Notes under the pieces: generated by a model | Databases searched by the model: none | What the model saw: the letters and a program-made list of their open reading frames with translations, nothing else | What the model was told of the DNA's origin: nothing | Assembly (NCBI GenBank): GCA_018398805.1 | Contig: JAGFBZ010000258.1 | Coordinates: 3,038,001 to 3,102,000, forward strand | DNA from: Hirundichthys speculiger | Lineage: Eukaryota; Chordata; Actinopteri; Beloniformes; Exocoetidae | Reading direction: 5' to 3' | Length of the DNA: 64,000 bases | Translations under genes and position numbers: made by a program | Shown here: positions 13,451-36,136 of the stretch, in pieces | Layout: the number at the start of each line of letters is the position of its first letter | Numbering within the stretch: position 1 is the stretch's first letter

Positions 13451-13577
13451 CTTGCACAAGCAATTTGTATTTCAAAATCAAATGTTTCCCCTAGTTTAAA
13501 CCTTCCCTGGAAACAATTGACTCTAAATGTCAGAATCGTTGGATGCTCTCTTAGTGGCCACGGTTAAATGATGTTTT

Positions 13578-14175
13578 TTAATTCGGAATTAATTATTCCG
13601 AATTAAATAATTCAGAATTAAACTATTTTCCTTCGAGTTTACATGGAAATAGTAATTCCGAATTGAGGTTTACATGGAAAACACGTTTGTTCGGCTTTAT
13701 CCAATTCCACTTAAGGATCTGGGGGTTGGGAAGGGTTCTGATTGGATAGAAGGGGCGGACGTCTTTACGTATTTACGTCTACCGGAAGAAAACAAACTTA
13801 CTCGATTAGCAACAACATTCCACTTATTTTTGACCTGGGTGGCGTCTCTGCGAAACCTCCTTCATTTAACCTGGCCGCTACAACTTTGAAAAGCTCACAA
13901 TTTTTATGTTTCCTGCCATCTGTTCTTTTAATTATTTCCAGTTCCTCCAAGCGATTTATTAAATAAATCTGCTCTTGACCACTGTTTACCTGCGTGCTGC
14001 CATCTTGAAACTTTGTTTTGAAAACAAGCCCAGCGCGGAATATAAGCGTCATCACGACATACGGGCAAGAGAAAGCGAGCATGCGCAGAAAGACGGGAAT
14101 TAATTTAAAGAAGGAATGAGTGTATACATGACCGCGAAATTATTTTATTCAGAATTAAAATCAGAATAAACCAGC
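13578..14175. mobile_element. MITE-like element with AATTCGGAATT termini
   Basis: The left end has stacked palindromes (TTAATTCGGAATTAATTATTC, about 13578) and two GTTTACATGGAAA phrases. The right end has GTGTATACATGACCGCG and ATTATTTTATTCAGAATTAA in the opposite sense. The interior is GC-richer and includes catgcgcagaaag, without a transposase frame. Shares vocabulary with 505-740. The superfamily (perhaps Harbinger-like) is a guess. Confidence 0.55.
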
Positions 14176-14724
14176 CACTTACTTGGGAATTAAGTTAAGG
14201 TTAGGATTTACACCACCTGTATATGTGTTAAATGTTGTCCAGTGGGTATTTATGCTTTTTTTTTCTTGGTCATTGAGCCAAAAGAGCCCACAGAAACTCC
14301 TTCCCTTTTGGCACTTTATGAATGTTTTGATCAGTTTCTGTAGATTTTAGAAGCCCCATTCAGGTCGTCCTTTAGCCCACCCTTGGTTGTGGACGTGGTC
14401 TTTAGAGAGGCACTGAGTCAGATCAAAGAGCTCCTCTGCAGGTTCACCGCCCACGGCCGCAGTTTGTCTTTTAGACCCGTTTATGAATTGAGAAGCGCTC
14501 GCTTCAACACGCCTTTTCTTTACTGCGGGACTTTGCAGGAGTCACGGTCGTCCGTTTGTGAGTGTGTGCGTACGTGTGCGCGCGCTGGTGCAGCCTTTTA
14601 TTTTCTCACTGCAAAGAGGGGAGGATTAGGCCATTTTGAAGCACTCACCTTTTATTCAAACAAATCATTCACTTCAGCTAATAAAAGGAATCTGACCCAC
14701 GTGAACTTTTTTTTGTTAGGTTTT

Positions 14725-14755
<31 letters not shown>

Positions 14756-14990
14756 TTAAGGCTGATTTAGGTTTTGTAAAATAGTCCAACCAAACTCATT
14801 CTTTTAACTTCAGGTCTGTAATTTGTATTAAAAGGGTGTATTAATAACATTTTTTAACTATGTGTGTTTAGAAAAGCAAAACCAATAGAGACCAATAAAG
14901 TAAATCCATGAACATGAATCAGGTCTCCTTATACATCACAGGTGCATTCAGTGGTTAGAGATGTGGATCTGAAATACTTGTGTACGTAAT

Positions 14991-15030
14991 GGGGGGGGGG
15001 GGGAGTGGGGGCTTTAGGGTGAAGTGGGGG
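14991..15030 (+). other. G-quadruplex-type motif upstream of wnt5b
   Basis: Four G runs (G13, G5, G3, G5) are separated by loops of 3, 5 and 6 nt, meeting the usual G3+N1-7 rule on the coding strand about 0.7 kb before the wnt5b ATG. A separate T14-G21 block lies at 14721-14755. Homopolymer lengths this long may be inexact in an assembly. Confidence 0.6.
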
Positions 15031-15367
15031 TGTGAAGAAGAGGAGGAGTGTAAACTTAAGACAGAGAATGGGAGAGATAGTAGGAGAGTGACCGTGGGGG
15101 ACACGAAAGGGCAAGGAGCAGTCGCTCTGCCGTTTACTGTTTTAGTCTGTTTTTTTCCTGAACACAACAACTGGATCGCACTTTTCACGTTCTGGCATCG
15201 TTGTATTTTTTTTTAAATTTCATTCTTTGTAAGAGACTAGAGAAGTGGGAGAGCCCTGTGCATGAAAGCCAACGTATGCCAGGCTATTTTACGCACGAGT
15301 TTTTGGTGCTATTCTGGCGACTAAACTGGACTTCCTCACCTCTTTGAGCATGATGCTGTGATTTCAA

Positions 15368-15418
15368 ATGGACAACCGGCTCCCACTAACACCCAGGGGG
15401 CTTGACTTGTTTTGCTGA
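15368..15418 (+). other. Possible uORF in the wnt5b leader (16 codons)
   Basis: ATGGACAACCGG opens a 16-codon frame (MDNRLPLTPRGLDLFC) ending at TGA 15416-15418, about 300 nt before the main ATG. A still shorter ATG-ATG-CTG-TGA lies just upstream at about 15351. It matters only if the transcript starts upstream, which cannot be seen here. Confidence 0.3.
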
Positions 15419-15522
15419 ATTGGTGCTTTTAATATACTCTTAGATATTTTTGTTGTTGTTAAAAAGGAGGCGATAGAGTGGGAGAGGAGCGGACTGTTTG
15501 ATCAAAATTAAGACTTCTGGGC

Positions 15523-15557
15523 CAAAAAAAAAAAAAAAAGAAGAAGAAGAAGAAGAA
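15523..15557 (+). repeat. Poly-A then (GAA)n tract
   Basis: An uninterrupted A run followed by about seven GAA/AAG units lies some 160 nt before the wnt5b start codon, probably within the 5' UTR. Confidence 0.85.
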
Positions 15558-15714
15558 ATCAAACCCACTGCTTCACCAGCATCCAGAGTTTGAACTCAGT
15601 TCCCCCCAAAACGCACCAACCCGGCGCACGACGCCTCCTGATTTTCTGCCCGTGTCTCAACAGCAGAGCACTTTCCCCCGCAGCGGGCGTGTGGCGGTGA
15701 CGCGGCGGGCCACC

Positions 15715-26356
<10,642 letters not shown>

Positions 26357-28520
26357 CATGCCGGAAGGGTCTGAAGGCGGTGGAGAGAGAGAGGAAGTGG
26401 TGATGGAGGGGTGAAGGTCATCATTCAGGGTTTTGCTCAGGATGTGGCACTCACCTGCTCAGTTTTCCTGTTAATTCCCCACCGTTTCACATCAAGCAAA
26501 AAGTTCGATCATCCAGCTGATCAGTGGATGATTGATAGGGCAGAAGAATCACATCTTATATCCCGATCACAATCGTGAAAGAAGGAGGGGCGGAAGAAAG
26601 AAATATAACAAGTGTTGAGCAAAGGAAAAACTTGGATCCTTTTAAAGGGCACCATATATGACTGGTGTGAGACAAAGAAGTGAAATAAATATATAATTAC
26701 ACGATAAATCAACATACAACCGATTGTTATTTAAAAAGACTTGAAATCATTGCAGTCCTTTGGAGTTTGGAGCAATCTGAGTCCTCTTTTTTTGTCACCA
26801 CGTGCCGTTTTTAAGTGATTCTGGTATGCAGGAGCTGTGCTAATATCGCCGCACGCACGCTGACATCAAAACCAGAGAGAAAGAATTATATTTGGGGATG
26901 AAAATCAAAAGAGAGGATGAGTCGAGGAAAATAGTGAAAAACAAAAATGAACTGAAAACAAAATACACGAGGAAGTTGGACATGCACCAGCAACATCCGA
27001 ACGTCAATGTCAGTCTAAAACCACAACAACATTCAAGAATATAATCATCTGGTCATAAAAGGACACGACACACTGTCCTCTGCCTGCGACCTGACAAGTG
27101 TGCCTGTGTGCGGGTTAATGAGGCCTGCTGGTCGCAGCCATCTTGACAACGCGGCTGTTTAAAGAAGCAGCTGGTGCTGCCTGTCCAGCCTCGTAACCTT
27201 CAGCTGACAGCGAGGCAAACAAAACCTCCATTAGTGAGATTAATGTGCTGGATCTGCCTTAATGAAGCCGCGCAAAGACACACATTCAGAGAGAGTGGAC
27301 CTCTTCGACTCATGCTGTTATGCAACTTAAGTCAACTGCTCTGTTGTGTTAACCTGGCAGTTTTGCCACCACTTTAACATTTTTGTAATTGTCGTACCGT
27401 GATTTCTAATTTGGGTTGCTTGTAATACAGATGCAAAGGCAGTCAATGGCAAACATGAAGAGGACAAAGTGAGCAGACGAGGACTGATCATGCTGTGGAA
27501 AAAAGGAACGCATGATGAAACAGAAAGGACTGCAATTTATTAAGTACTACTTTTAAGAAATAGTAGATAAAAAAAAAGAAAGTATATTTTATTACTGTTT
27601 TTAACTGTCTGTTTTCTATGTTTTATACATGTGTATTATTATGTATTCTTTTGATAAACTAGTCTTTGAAACTAAGGCTCTCTGTCTACTGCAGTTCTTT
27701 TGGAAAGGCCAACATGTTCACAGACGAGTCTTTGTCCCTGAGTGACTGTTTTAGAAAATGATGTTGCCATGGCTAAATATGGATAAAACGTAATGCAGCA
27801 CACTAATGCTATTGATCCAGCGAGGGCAAGGCCCGCCACTGAAATTTCTAAAAAGTCATCTAAAAGACTCAACTTCACTTATTCAAGAGGGGCTCTTCTG
27901 AACATTTTGTACGATACTGATTGTGATGCCTTGTAACAGTCGGCAGCAGTGTGTGCTGTTTTAACAGCGTTGCAATCCCCAAAGTGCAGGATTTAGGCTC
28001 TCAGTTAAACTTAAGGGAGAAAACTGAATTTGTGTGTAAATCCTCACAGGTCTGTCTTGATCACCATGTCACTTTGTGTTTATATAAATGTATTACTCAC
28101 GTAGAAAAGTGAAGTGTTGTATGTGTGTGTTTGGAAATTGTGCAGGATCTTCTTGGCCTGTAGCATGTGAGTTATCATACATGCCTTATCGCAGTACTTT
28201 CACACACTGTTCCAGGATATTCAGATACTGAAATACTGATGTACATTTATCTGTGGAGATAACTGTTGTTGTTTAACTGTCGTTTATTTTGGCTCATTAG
28301 TGCTTTTGCTTGTTATTCCCACTGTCTCGTCTTCTTCCCTCTTAAGAATTTTGGCACCGCCAGCTTGTCCATCCCGAGGCTTCACTTCTGCTCTGCTTTT
28401 TTGTCTGAAACTACTGTCCATATTCATACATTGCAAATCCTTAACGGTGGATTCCCCAGCGGGTAGATTACAGAACCGTCAGTCTGACGTCGAGTCATAA
28501 CTCGAGGTAAATAAAAAAAA
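26357..28520 (+). other. wnt5b: Probable wnt5b 3' UTR and downstream flank
   Basis: No coding potential follows the stop. AATAAA hexamers occur at 26684-26689 and 28509-28514, so a 3' UTR of about 0.35 or 2.2 kb is possible. The stretch near 27170-27300 contains several TAAT cores in a moderately GC-rich context and could be conserved, but that needs alignment. AT-rich sequence fills 27540-27660. Confidence 0.45.
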
Positions 28521-31500
28521 TCCAGTAGCTTTGTTCCACAGTCTTTAAATCTTTATTGCCGAGATGTCAAGCATGCAGTCATGGCTAATCATGTTAGGAC
28601 AATGACCTGACTAAAAATCCCATTACTTTTAGCGGTTCACAAGTAATTGGATTATGCAACTGACTGGAGTAGCATGACCGACCTACAGCGTCTCCATGTA
28701 ATCTTCTTCACCTGACAGAAGAAGGCATGTGTTTGGCTTTCTATCAACGGCAGACAAACGTACTGTTCTTTGCTGATTAGTCCCTAGAAAAATAACTATT
28801 AGTGCATTCCTTGTGATTGTTTATCTACAGATGCTTTATGTGTTATCTTATGGTGTATATGTGAATATCTAATGAGGATTAGACCAGTGAAAGTGTCACC
28901 TGATGGGCCACTTAATCCCCCTCACCTGACAGCCATCTGCTCTCGTGATGCTGCCAGCTGGAATTCTCGGGTTAACAATCACCAAACAGCAAAGTTTCCT
29001 GTGAGACTCTCGTCGCTGGTTTGTAGTTTCTTCTAATGTTATTTTATTGAATAAAACTTCATTGATCTCCAAAGGGTAATTATGTTTCCACAGTTTTAAG
29101 TTGGGAAGAGAGATGTGGTCTGAACCTTCAGAGATCACCATGAATGCTTTGAGGTGTTGTTTTTAGAGTTTGGCAACAAACTGAGTTGATGACATCATAT
29201 GCAGCGTCAGCGGATAACGCAGGGGAACTTTCTTGGAAGGCAACGTGGACAGAAACTTGCAGCCAGTGGTTCAGTATCCATGGTGTAGAGATGTTCCTTC
29301 ACAGGCTCACATCCAGCTTCATGTGAGGTGGTGTTAAGAAGCACTGGAGTTCTTCCTCTTTTCTGCCATGTTCTCTTTGTCCCTGTATTGTATGGAAGCC
29401 TGGTAGGGAGGTGCTCCAGTTTGGATTTTGTTCCTGCCGCCATGCGTCTGTGAAACACATAATGCTGTATTCCCAGTATTCCCAGCGTGTCCTTGTCAGT
29501 GCCACAAATGATTTAAACTTCCTGCTCCTTGCTCTCTGTTTGCTCCTGGCCTCTCACCCAAACATCTCCTGTTCAACCCATCTAGGTTTGGGGTCCATTT
29601 CCCTTTCTTGTTCAACTCAGTCAGCTAATCCTGTGCAGATGATTATTTCAGTGACATTTTGGGGTTTCACTCCCATCTCCAGACCACTTTGAAACATCTG
29701 TCCCTGATCTCTTACTCATCTAAAAATGACCAAGAATACAGTCAAAGTGTCTAAGACAGAATTTAAAAAAAAAAAAAAAAGTAATAATGCATTATTAATG
29801 TCTAAAGGGAAATCATATTGTTGCAGCACCACAAATGAAGAAATTGAAGTAAGAAAAAAAAGAACAGTAATGAGCTTCAGCCTTAGTGCAACCAGTTTAC
29901 TGTCAATATTTGCTCTTCATGTCACTGGATAAGCGAGAAGGGCTCCAACCATTCCTCTGTTTTCTTCAGGCTGACTTTAACAGTAAGCAATGGAAGAATT
30001 TCTTCTACAAGCTGTACTCTCAGCATGTTAGTCTCTACTCTCCATTTCTCATTATAAGTGAAGATGAATGAAATATGTTGTGCTGTTTATTGTCATTCAA
30101 TGATGCAGCATATATTGTGTAAGTGTGAAATTCAAAACTGTACCATGGGATTTTTCACGTGGTGTTTGTCGACTGACCAGCAGCTGTTAAAGTTAAGACG
30201 ACGTCCACAGACAAAAGTCTGATCTGGATTAGCTGAAGTGAGGAACCTCTTTTCCTTTGGCACATGTATGAACGCACAAGCACAGTCATGTGAATAAAAA
30301 AAGTACAACCTCTCTCACTTCTAAGGTTTTGCATATCAGGACATGATAATAATAATAATTAAAAAAAAACACACTTCTGTATAAAATAACCACTGACTGC
30401 TCCTATAAGAATTAGGAGGTAAAGTTGCTGCTAATCAAATGCATTGATTAACTGGTCAGCAGTGAGAGCACCTTTGTGAAATCGGACAATTTTGTTGTTT
30501 TATTGCTAAAGCTGGTTCTAAAAGCTACTGAATCGTGGGATGTTCTCCACATTTTGACTTACGTTTTTGTTGAATAGAAAATAAAATACTGTCATATCTC
30601 CTGTACTGTTGTTCTCAGGAGGTTGCATTTATATAATTTGAAGATTATTTTTTTTATTATTATTATGTCATGATGCAAAAAACCTTGGAAATGCGAGAGG
30701 CTCTACTTTCTTTTTGAATTATATGTACAAAACATTCAAGGTCTGCTTCTGATTCAGCACTTCTGTCTTTTTTACTTCTCTAAAGCGCACAGAGCTCAGA
30801 GAGAGTCAAACATAAATGCTCAGCCATTTACCCATAAGCTCATTCATCCATATGCTTTCTACAAGCTTTGGTGGAGAATGGATCGCTTAATAACCTGAAT
30901 ATCTAATCTTCTCAAGTTGGTACAGATGTGGTCAATGTAAAGAGAGTTGGAAGTTCACTTTCCATAATGGTGCTTTTTTTTTTTCCTTTTAAATTGATTT
31001 CTTCCAAACCTGCTATGTTTCACATATTGATTTAGCAGGTTTTACTTATCTTTTAGAACAGCACACAGAAGCTTGCTGAACATGTGATCACATTTATCAT
31101 CATTGCTGCCTCTCTGTCTGCAGTCCACCTTGGGCTTCTGTCAGTGTAATGAGTTGTGGAACAATATCTGCTTTATATTTATCTCTGTCTCTATGACTAT
31201 AATCTGCCTAAGCAAGAATGAAAGAGAAGACTTGATATGTTGTAGCTTTTAGTGACGTTTAGCTGAAACGGTTACAGAGAGACGGGAAAAATCGCAAACC
31301 CTGAATGACCAATGACAAGGCCTCGAAGCTGCTGAGAGAATCACGGAGCAGATGTATGGAAACATGAACTGTGATTATTTCTTTGTGTAATGATGGAGAT
31401 TATAAATGATGAATTAAAACCTCATATTGATATTTATTTTTTCCTACCACAGATCGACAGTTTAGATGCTCAGCTCAAAGTTGTCGGTGACAAAAAATGA

Positions 31501-31841
31501 AACAATGAATGCATTTATATCTTTAAATAAAATAGTTTGATGATGCATCCATACACTTTGAGGGCAGTCAGGGCAAAAAATATTTTGCGAAAATGTAGTA
31601 AAGTCAAATAGTGACATCAGGAAGTTTGCAACATTTTCCTCAAGCCTTGGTGAAAATTATTAACCCCATATTTTACTCAAATTATTTCCACTTTTATGTT
31701 TTTCTTGAGTCAGTGTCACAATTTTGCTTAACCAGAGACCTGGGGAGAGGCAGGTAGCGTCACACATTCTTCTTTTATGTCACACCCTAAACGTGTGGTC
31801 TCCATAGTCTAAGCAAAACAACATGACAACAGCACGCCTTC

Positions 31842-31869
31842 ACCTGAAATCACTCATCTGATTTCAGGT
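31842..31869. repeat. 11-bp inverted repeat
   Basis: ACCTGAAATCA and TGATTTCAGGT are perfect inverted arms around a 6-nt spacer (ctcatc). Confidence 0.85.
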
Positions 31870-32548
31870 AAGACCTGCCTGTCCTGTCATGTAGATGCTG
31901 TGTGAATACCTGCATCTCTGGAAAGCTCAACGTACACAACCGCTATAGTCTCAAGTTAAAGCCAATGTAATTTTAAGCTTGTAAACAAATTTTTGTTTGT
32001 TGTTGTAAATCAAGCTTTGCAGCCATGAGAAATTGCAGAAAGAAACACAACTCTGGTACCCTTAATGCTGAGTATGATATGCACTTTTCATGTCCATGAT
32101 TCAATGTCCGTATTCATGAGGGTTATTTCTTTGGGACAAGCAGAGAAAACCCCAAACAAATACAGTTTATTGACACATTGTAGAATGCAGCCAAGTTAAA
32201 TCATCTCCACAACCGTAAGGCAGCCAAGTCTGCTGTGTTTTCTCCAGTTGTTACAGCAACAACAGATCATCCAAACAACCACATTACCCAATGGGAGGAC
32301 TTGCAACAATGTACATTCACACAAACAGAGCGACAAAGAAATGCCGGATTAACAATGTGAACTTGGTGCAATCAGAAATCCAGGTTATGCAAACAAACCT
32401 ATTATACCACCAGTGGGAGTTCACATGAAGGCTGTGGGGCTGATGTCTGATATCTGGTCAGATGTTTATCATTCTGTGTTATCGGACCTTTCCTGGAAAA
32501 AGAAGGACACTCTGGCAAATTCCTAAGACAATGTAAAGGAATCATCTC

Positions 32549-32577
32549 CTTGGTACACCATATTATGGTGTACCAAG
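32549..32577. repeat. Near-perfect 29-bp palindrome
   Basis: CTTGGTACACCATA and TATGGTGTACCAAG are perfect 14-nt inverted arms with a single central T. No hexamer or gene end is adjacent. Confidence 0.9.
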
Positions 32578-33478
32578 AAAAAATAATATGTAATTAAACC
32601 AAACTATAAGTCCCATAATGTGTTTGTGTACATGTAGTCTTTGGTCCAGACCTTAAAAAGACATCAGTTTCCATATAATGTTGGAAAAATAAACCAGTAA
32701 TGTTGATTAAGAGCATGAACTTGGTCAGAGTAAAATGAAAGGGGTAAACTCCATGTGAGCTACCCACTTTACACAAAACTTAAACTTGGTATATATTTTC
32801 TAAAATGCTTTCAAAATATGTGGCATCCTTTCAGAAAAAGAAAATGCAATTCTTTGTTTTGTAGATGATAACACTTCTGTTCTAAAATGTATTTACATGC
32901 CGATGATCACGTCAAAGTTCTGAGGTAGCATCATACACCCCATGCCAGATATACAATCCTGTATATCTGGTTCCTGTATATCTTGTTCCTGTCCGCTCCA
33001 GCAGCAAACAGGAACAAGAAGAATAAGAAGAACAACAACAAGAAAAGCCATTGAGAAGTTGTAGAACATGTTGTTGGTGATACTGTGAGCCTGATTAACC
33101 AGACAAATGAAACTTTGTTGAGCCGTGTTGCATTTAGCACACCCAGCTCCCAGAGCTCTGCATCATACTAAGCCATTCCCATTTGCACAGTCGTGCAATC
33201 AGAACCAAACAGTGCAGCACATTTTTTGGTGTGTAATTAGAGTGGGTGTGTTAATGGGTGTTCTTGCCTGAAACATTTCCAGATATGTATGTTGTCCTTT
33301 AACCAACAGAGCCAAGATGAGAGAGAGCAGATGATCCACAAAATAGTCATGTTATGCTCCCTCTGCTTTTATTCATTCATTCATTCATTTATTGATTCAT
33401 TCCAGACATGTCAAAACAGTCTTTTAAAGCATAGACAATTTTAACACTATCATGAATCTATGTATCTGAAAATAAATA

Positions 33479-33660
33479 TGAAATGAAAATGAAAATGAAA
33501 AATACTTTATTGATCCCAGAAGAGAAATTCAACATTGTAGTAAGGGCTTTTTTTTTTTTTTTTCAATAAATAAATGACAGAAATTTTAAAATTATGTCTT
33601 GTTGTAGAGGCTGATGGCTGCTGGCAGGAATGATCTTCTGATTTTCTGTATCTTTCTGTC
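33479..33660 (+). repeat. LINE/SINE 3'-tail-like repeat
   Basis: aatactttattgatcccaga then gagaaattcaacattg, a T run, and gaggctgatggctgctggca then ggaatgatct follow the wording of common teleost non-LTR tails (recalled, not searched). It lies just before the adipor2 promoter. Confidence 0.5.
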
Positions 33661-34029
33661 TTAATAATATATGTATAAAATCAAATATATAATAATGCAT
33701 AAATCAATATACATAGATACATACATAGATATGGGAGTGAAATAATAATAATAATAATAGAAACCAGATAAATCCTGTCTGACTAAACACTGTAGAAAGT
33801 TGCTCAATTTTTTTTAGTGACTTGCCAAACAAGTTTCTATAAGGACGCCCTACCATGCTTAAATGTGAGTAAGTGTATTTTAATGTAAGGCAACCTTGTT
33901 CAAACCATAAGTAATAATCCATTACACGTTTTAATTTCAGTATTCGTCTTTAGTCGTTATTATTATAACTTTCTGATAAAAAACTACAAAAACATCATTC
34001 AGTCAATGGAAGCTCCCGTTCTGTTCCTG

Positions 34030-34145
34030 GTTGTCAGTCATTGGTGGACCCCCACCTCTCCTCCACCACCCTCCCCTCGTTTTTTTGGTAAACCCCTCTG
34101 ATTGGATACCTGGAGCTCATGCGAGCAACGTCACAGAGTGAGTGC
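34030..34145 (+). promoter_or_regulatory. adipor2: Candidate adipor2 promoter
   Basis: Just upstream of the CpG-rich leader lie an inverted CCAAT box (CTGATTGG, about 34098-34105) and a CRE-like half site (AACGTCAC, about 34127-34134). No TATA box is obvious, consistent with a CpG-type housekeeping promoter. Confidence 0.45.
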
Positions 34146-34287
34146 TTGTGTCGGACGTGGGTCCAGTCCGCTCCAGCAGCAGTCAGTAACCGTTGAGAGT
34201 GGAGAGGAGCTGGGCAGTCGCGACAACTCTCTGACAACTGAAATACATTGCCAAGAACGCCGTTTCCTACTCATACGTCTGGACCAG
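34140..34287 (+). other. adipor2: Candidate adipor2 non-coding exon 1
   Basis: CpG-rich leader sequence ends in a good donor, ggaccag|gtgaat at 34288. The start is approximate. No ATG-initiated frame continuing into the receptor is seen, so it is taken as 5' UTR. Assigned to adipor2 by position, orientation and lack of another gene; transcript data are needed. Confidence 0.5.
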
Positions 34288-35257
34288 GTGAATAATACAA
34301 CTCACATTCTTTCCTCTGTTAAATGTTTTTCTTGGTTGTTTCGGGCTGTTAAATTTCACATAGTACTTTAGCAGCGTGACGTCAGCTCCCATCAGAATGC
34401 AACCTGGCAGCTAGCAGCTCTGCTGTCCAGCTAATTCTGGCTGTCAAAACAACAGGAACATAATCTGTTAGCCAGCGACAAAACAAAGCCTCGCTTTCTC
34501 TTTGCGTGACATTGTTATACGGTTGAAGACAATATTTGGCATATATAAAGACAGACGGCTGCACGAGGGACGCTGTCAAGACGAACACAATCCGTTTTTA
34601 AGAGTTTTTTCTGGGATCTCCCGGAGGTTGCGGCTCCTGTTAGCAGACTAGCCAGCTTGCTAGCTCGCTGTAAACAAACCGTGACCGCAGCCTGCAGCCG
34701 GGCACTCGTCTGCCTCTGGTTTATCACAGCCTGGATCAGATATAACACGGGCTATTTTTTTCCTCCCATGGTATAACGTTACAGACAGATAATGTTCTTT
34801 TGTAGACGGGTTGTGATAGAAGTGCACAAGTTGCAACAGTCAACTGAGACGTTTTGTGATTGGAGTTTTGGGTTTCTTTGTCTTGCTCCAGTGTTGTGTT
34901 GACTCCTAGGTATGCTCTTGAGTTCAGACCAATGGTTTTTATTTTTTACAAGTTGCCGATATTCGAAGTTTATTCACCATATTATCAAGTCAGGAACGCA
35001 GCAGACGGTAGCAATTTCTTACTGTTAAGTTTGATTTATTTAGCCACCTGAAAGTCATGTTTTGGCCATACCTGATTGACCGAGACTGATTAAGTTTTTT
35101 TTGTATGATTTGTGAATTTGCAAAAGTTGGCAGTGAATGCTGAGAACATGCAATATTTTGTAATATAACCTGAACACATTTGATCAAAATAAGTTTTGAT
35201 TACTTTACAGTTTAAGGCAATATTACCTTTATTAGGTTGCACCGCAACTGTCCAATG

Positions 35258-35680
35258 TATTTATTTATTTATTTATTTATTTATCTAGGAAAGGCCCATT
35301 GGTATCTTTTTAATCTTATTTCAAAGGAGTCCTGGCCAAGATGACAGCAGCAACACAATTCTTTTAAGACCATTCTTTTAAGACATTTCACACAAAGAAC
35401 AAATTACAGTTAAAAACAAACAAAACCAAAACACACACATTTAATATCTCTGACAGATGCTGTCTTACAACAGAGACACATTAGTAATTGCATTTCTGGG
35501 GTCCCTCAAAATAGAGTCAAAATGAATCAAGGAGATACATTTTACAGTTTGAAGGTTTTTTGTAAAAGGTTCCCCTCTGAAGGAGCACGATATTGAAAAG
35601 ACATTTTTTCACTTGCAGTCCTGACACTAGGGACAGTCGAGGTAAAAAGGTCTTGAGAGCTGATAGCGTAAGGTCCATCA
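35258..35680 (+). repeat. (TTTA)n plus LINE-tail-like repeat
   Basis: A TTTA microsatellite (35258-35284) is followed by tctaggaaaggcccattggt and caaaggagtcctggccaaga then tgacagcagcaacac, wording of a frequent teleost LINE 3' region (from memory). It ends near the hAT MITE at 35733. Confidence 0.5.
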
Positions 35681-35732
35681 GACTTCTGCTAAAGTTACAC
35701 AGTCAGGGAGCAGATCAAGAAGTCCCCTTTAT

Positions 35733-36136
35733 CAGTGGTCCCCAACCTTTTTGTATATGTTGTGAAATTTTGTCACGATAACTCCATATTTCAGTAGGAC
35801 TCCTGGGATTGTCTGTTAAAAGCTTTCTTTTTCTTGGAAGTCGTAGGCTGTTCTTCTTTCTCTTCACTGGGCATTTTCCCCTTCACAAGGAAACTTTCCA
35901 AAGACGTCTGTTTCTTACTTATTTTGCTAGCTGGGTTAAATTTTGGTGCTTAAGTGACCCAGATGTAACCGAGAGAATCCGGTCATTTTTCAAAATAAAA
36001 GAATTTTCCAAAATAAAAGCTCGTTCAGACTCGTATGATAAATAAAACTTAAATAACTATTTTTTTCTAGCGCACCCCAGTACCAATTGATCCACAGCCC
36101 GGTACCGGTCCACGGCCCGGGGGTTGGGGACCACTG
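35733..36136 (+). mobile_element. hAT-type MITE in adipor2 intron 1
   Basis: Inverted ends CAGTGGTCCCCAACC (35733) and GGTTGGGGACCACTG (ending 36136) enclose 404 bp. The flanks CCCTTTAT (35725-35732) and CCCTATAT (36137-36144) match at 7 of 8, an 8-bp hAT target duplication. The terminal GGTCCACGGCCCGGGGGTTG type is a known vertebrate hAT-Charlie-like wording. Different family from copies A and B. Confidence 0.9.

Larger units (their letters stand above)
14380..15714 (+). promoter_or_regulatory. wnt5b: wnt5b promoter and 5' UTR region
   Basis: CpG-bearing sequence (14440-14600 and 15560-15714) leads directly into the start exon with no acceptor just before the ATG, so this stretch probably holds the promoter and 5' UTR. 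The transcription start is not visible and no clear TATA box was found. It contains ATCAAAG at 14422-14428, the palindrome TTTGATCAAA at 15497-15506 (both resemble TCF/LEF sites), a T14/G21 tract at 14721-14755, a G-quadruplex motif at 14991-15030 and an A/GAA tract at about 15523-15557. Regulation by Wnt/TCF is only a motif-level inference. Confidence 0.5.
28521..34029. other. wnt5b-adipor2 intergenic region
   Basis: About 5.5 kb with no exon I can support. 29100-29690 is less AT-rich, with several short ORFs on both strands but no known domain; it could be an old repeat. Palindromes lie at 31842-31869 and 32549-32577. A/T runs occur at about 29766, 30361 and 30978. 33479-33660 resembles a retroposon tail. 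Confidence 0.6.

Noticed and set aside
28896..29692. Possible gene between wnt5b and adipor2
   Set aside because: Several short ORFs on both strands, none with a known motif, shared frame or convincing splice sites; more likely old repeat or plain intergenic DNA.
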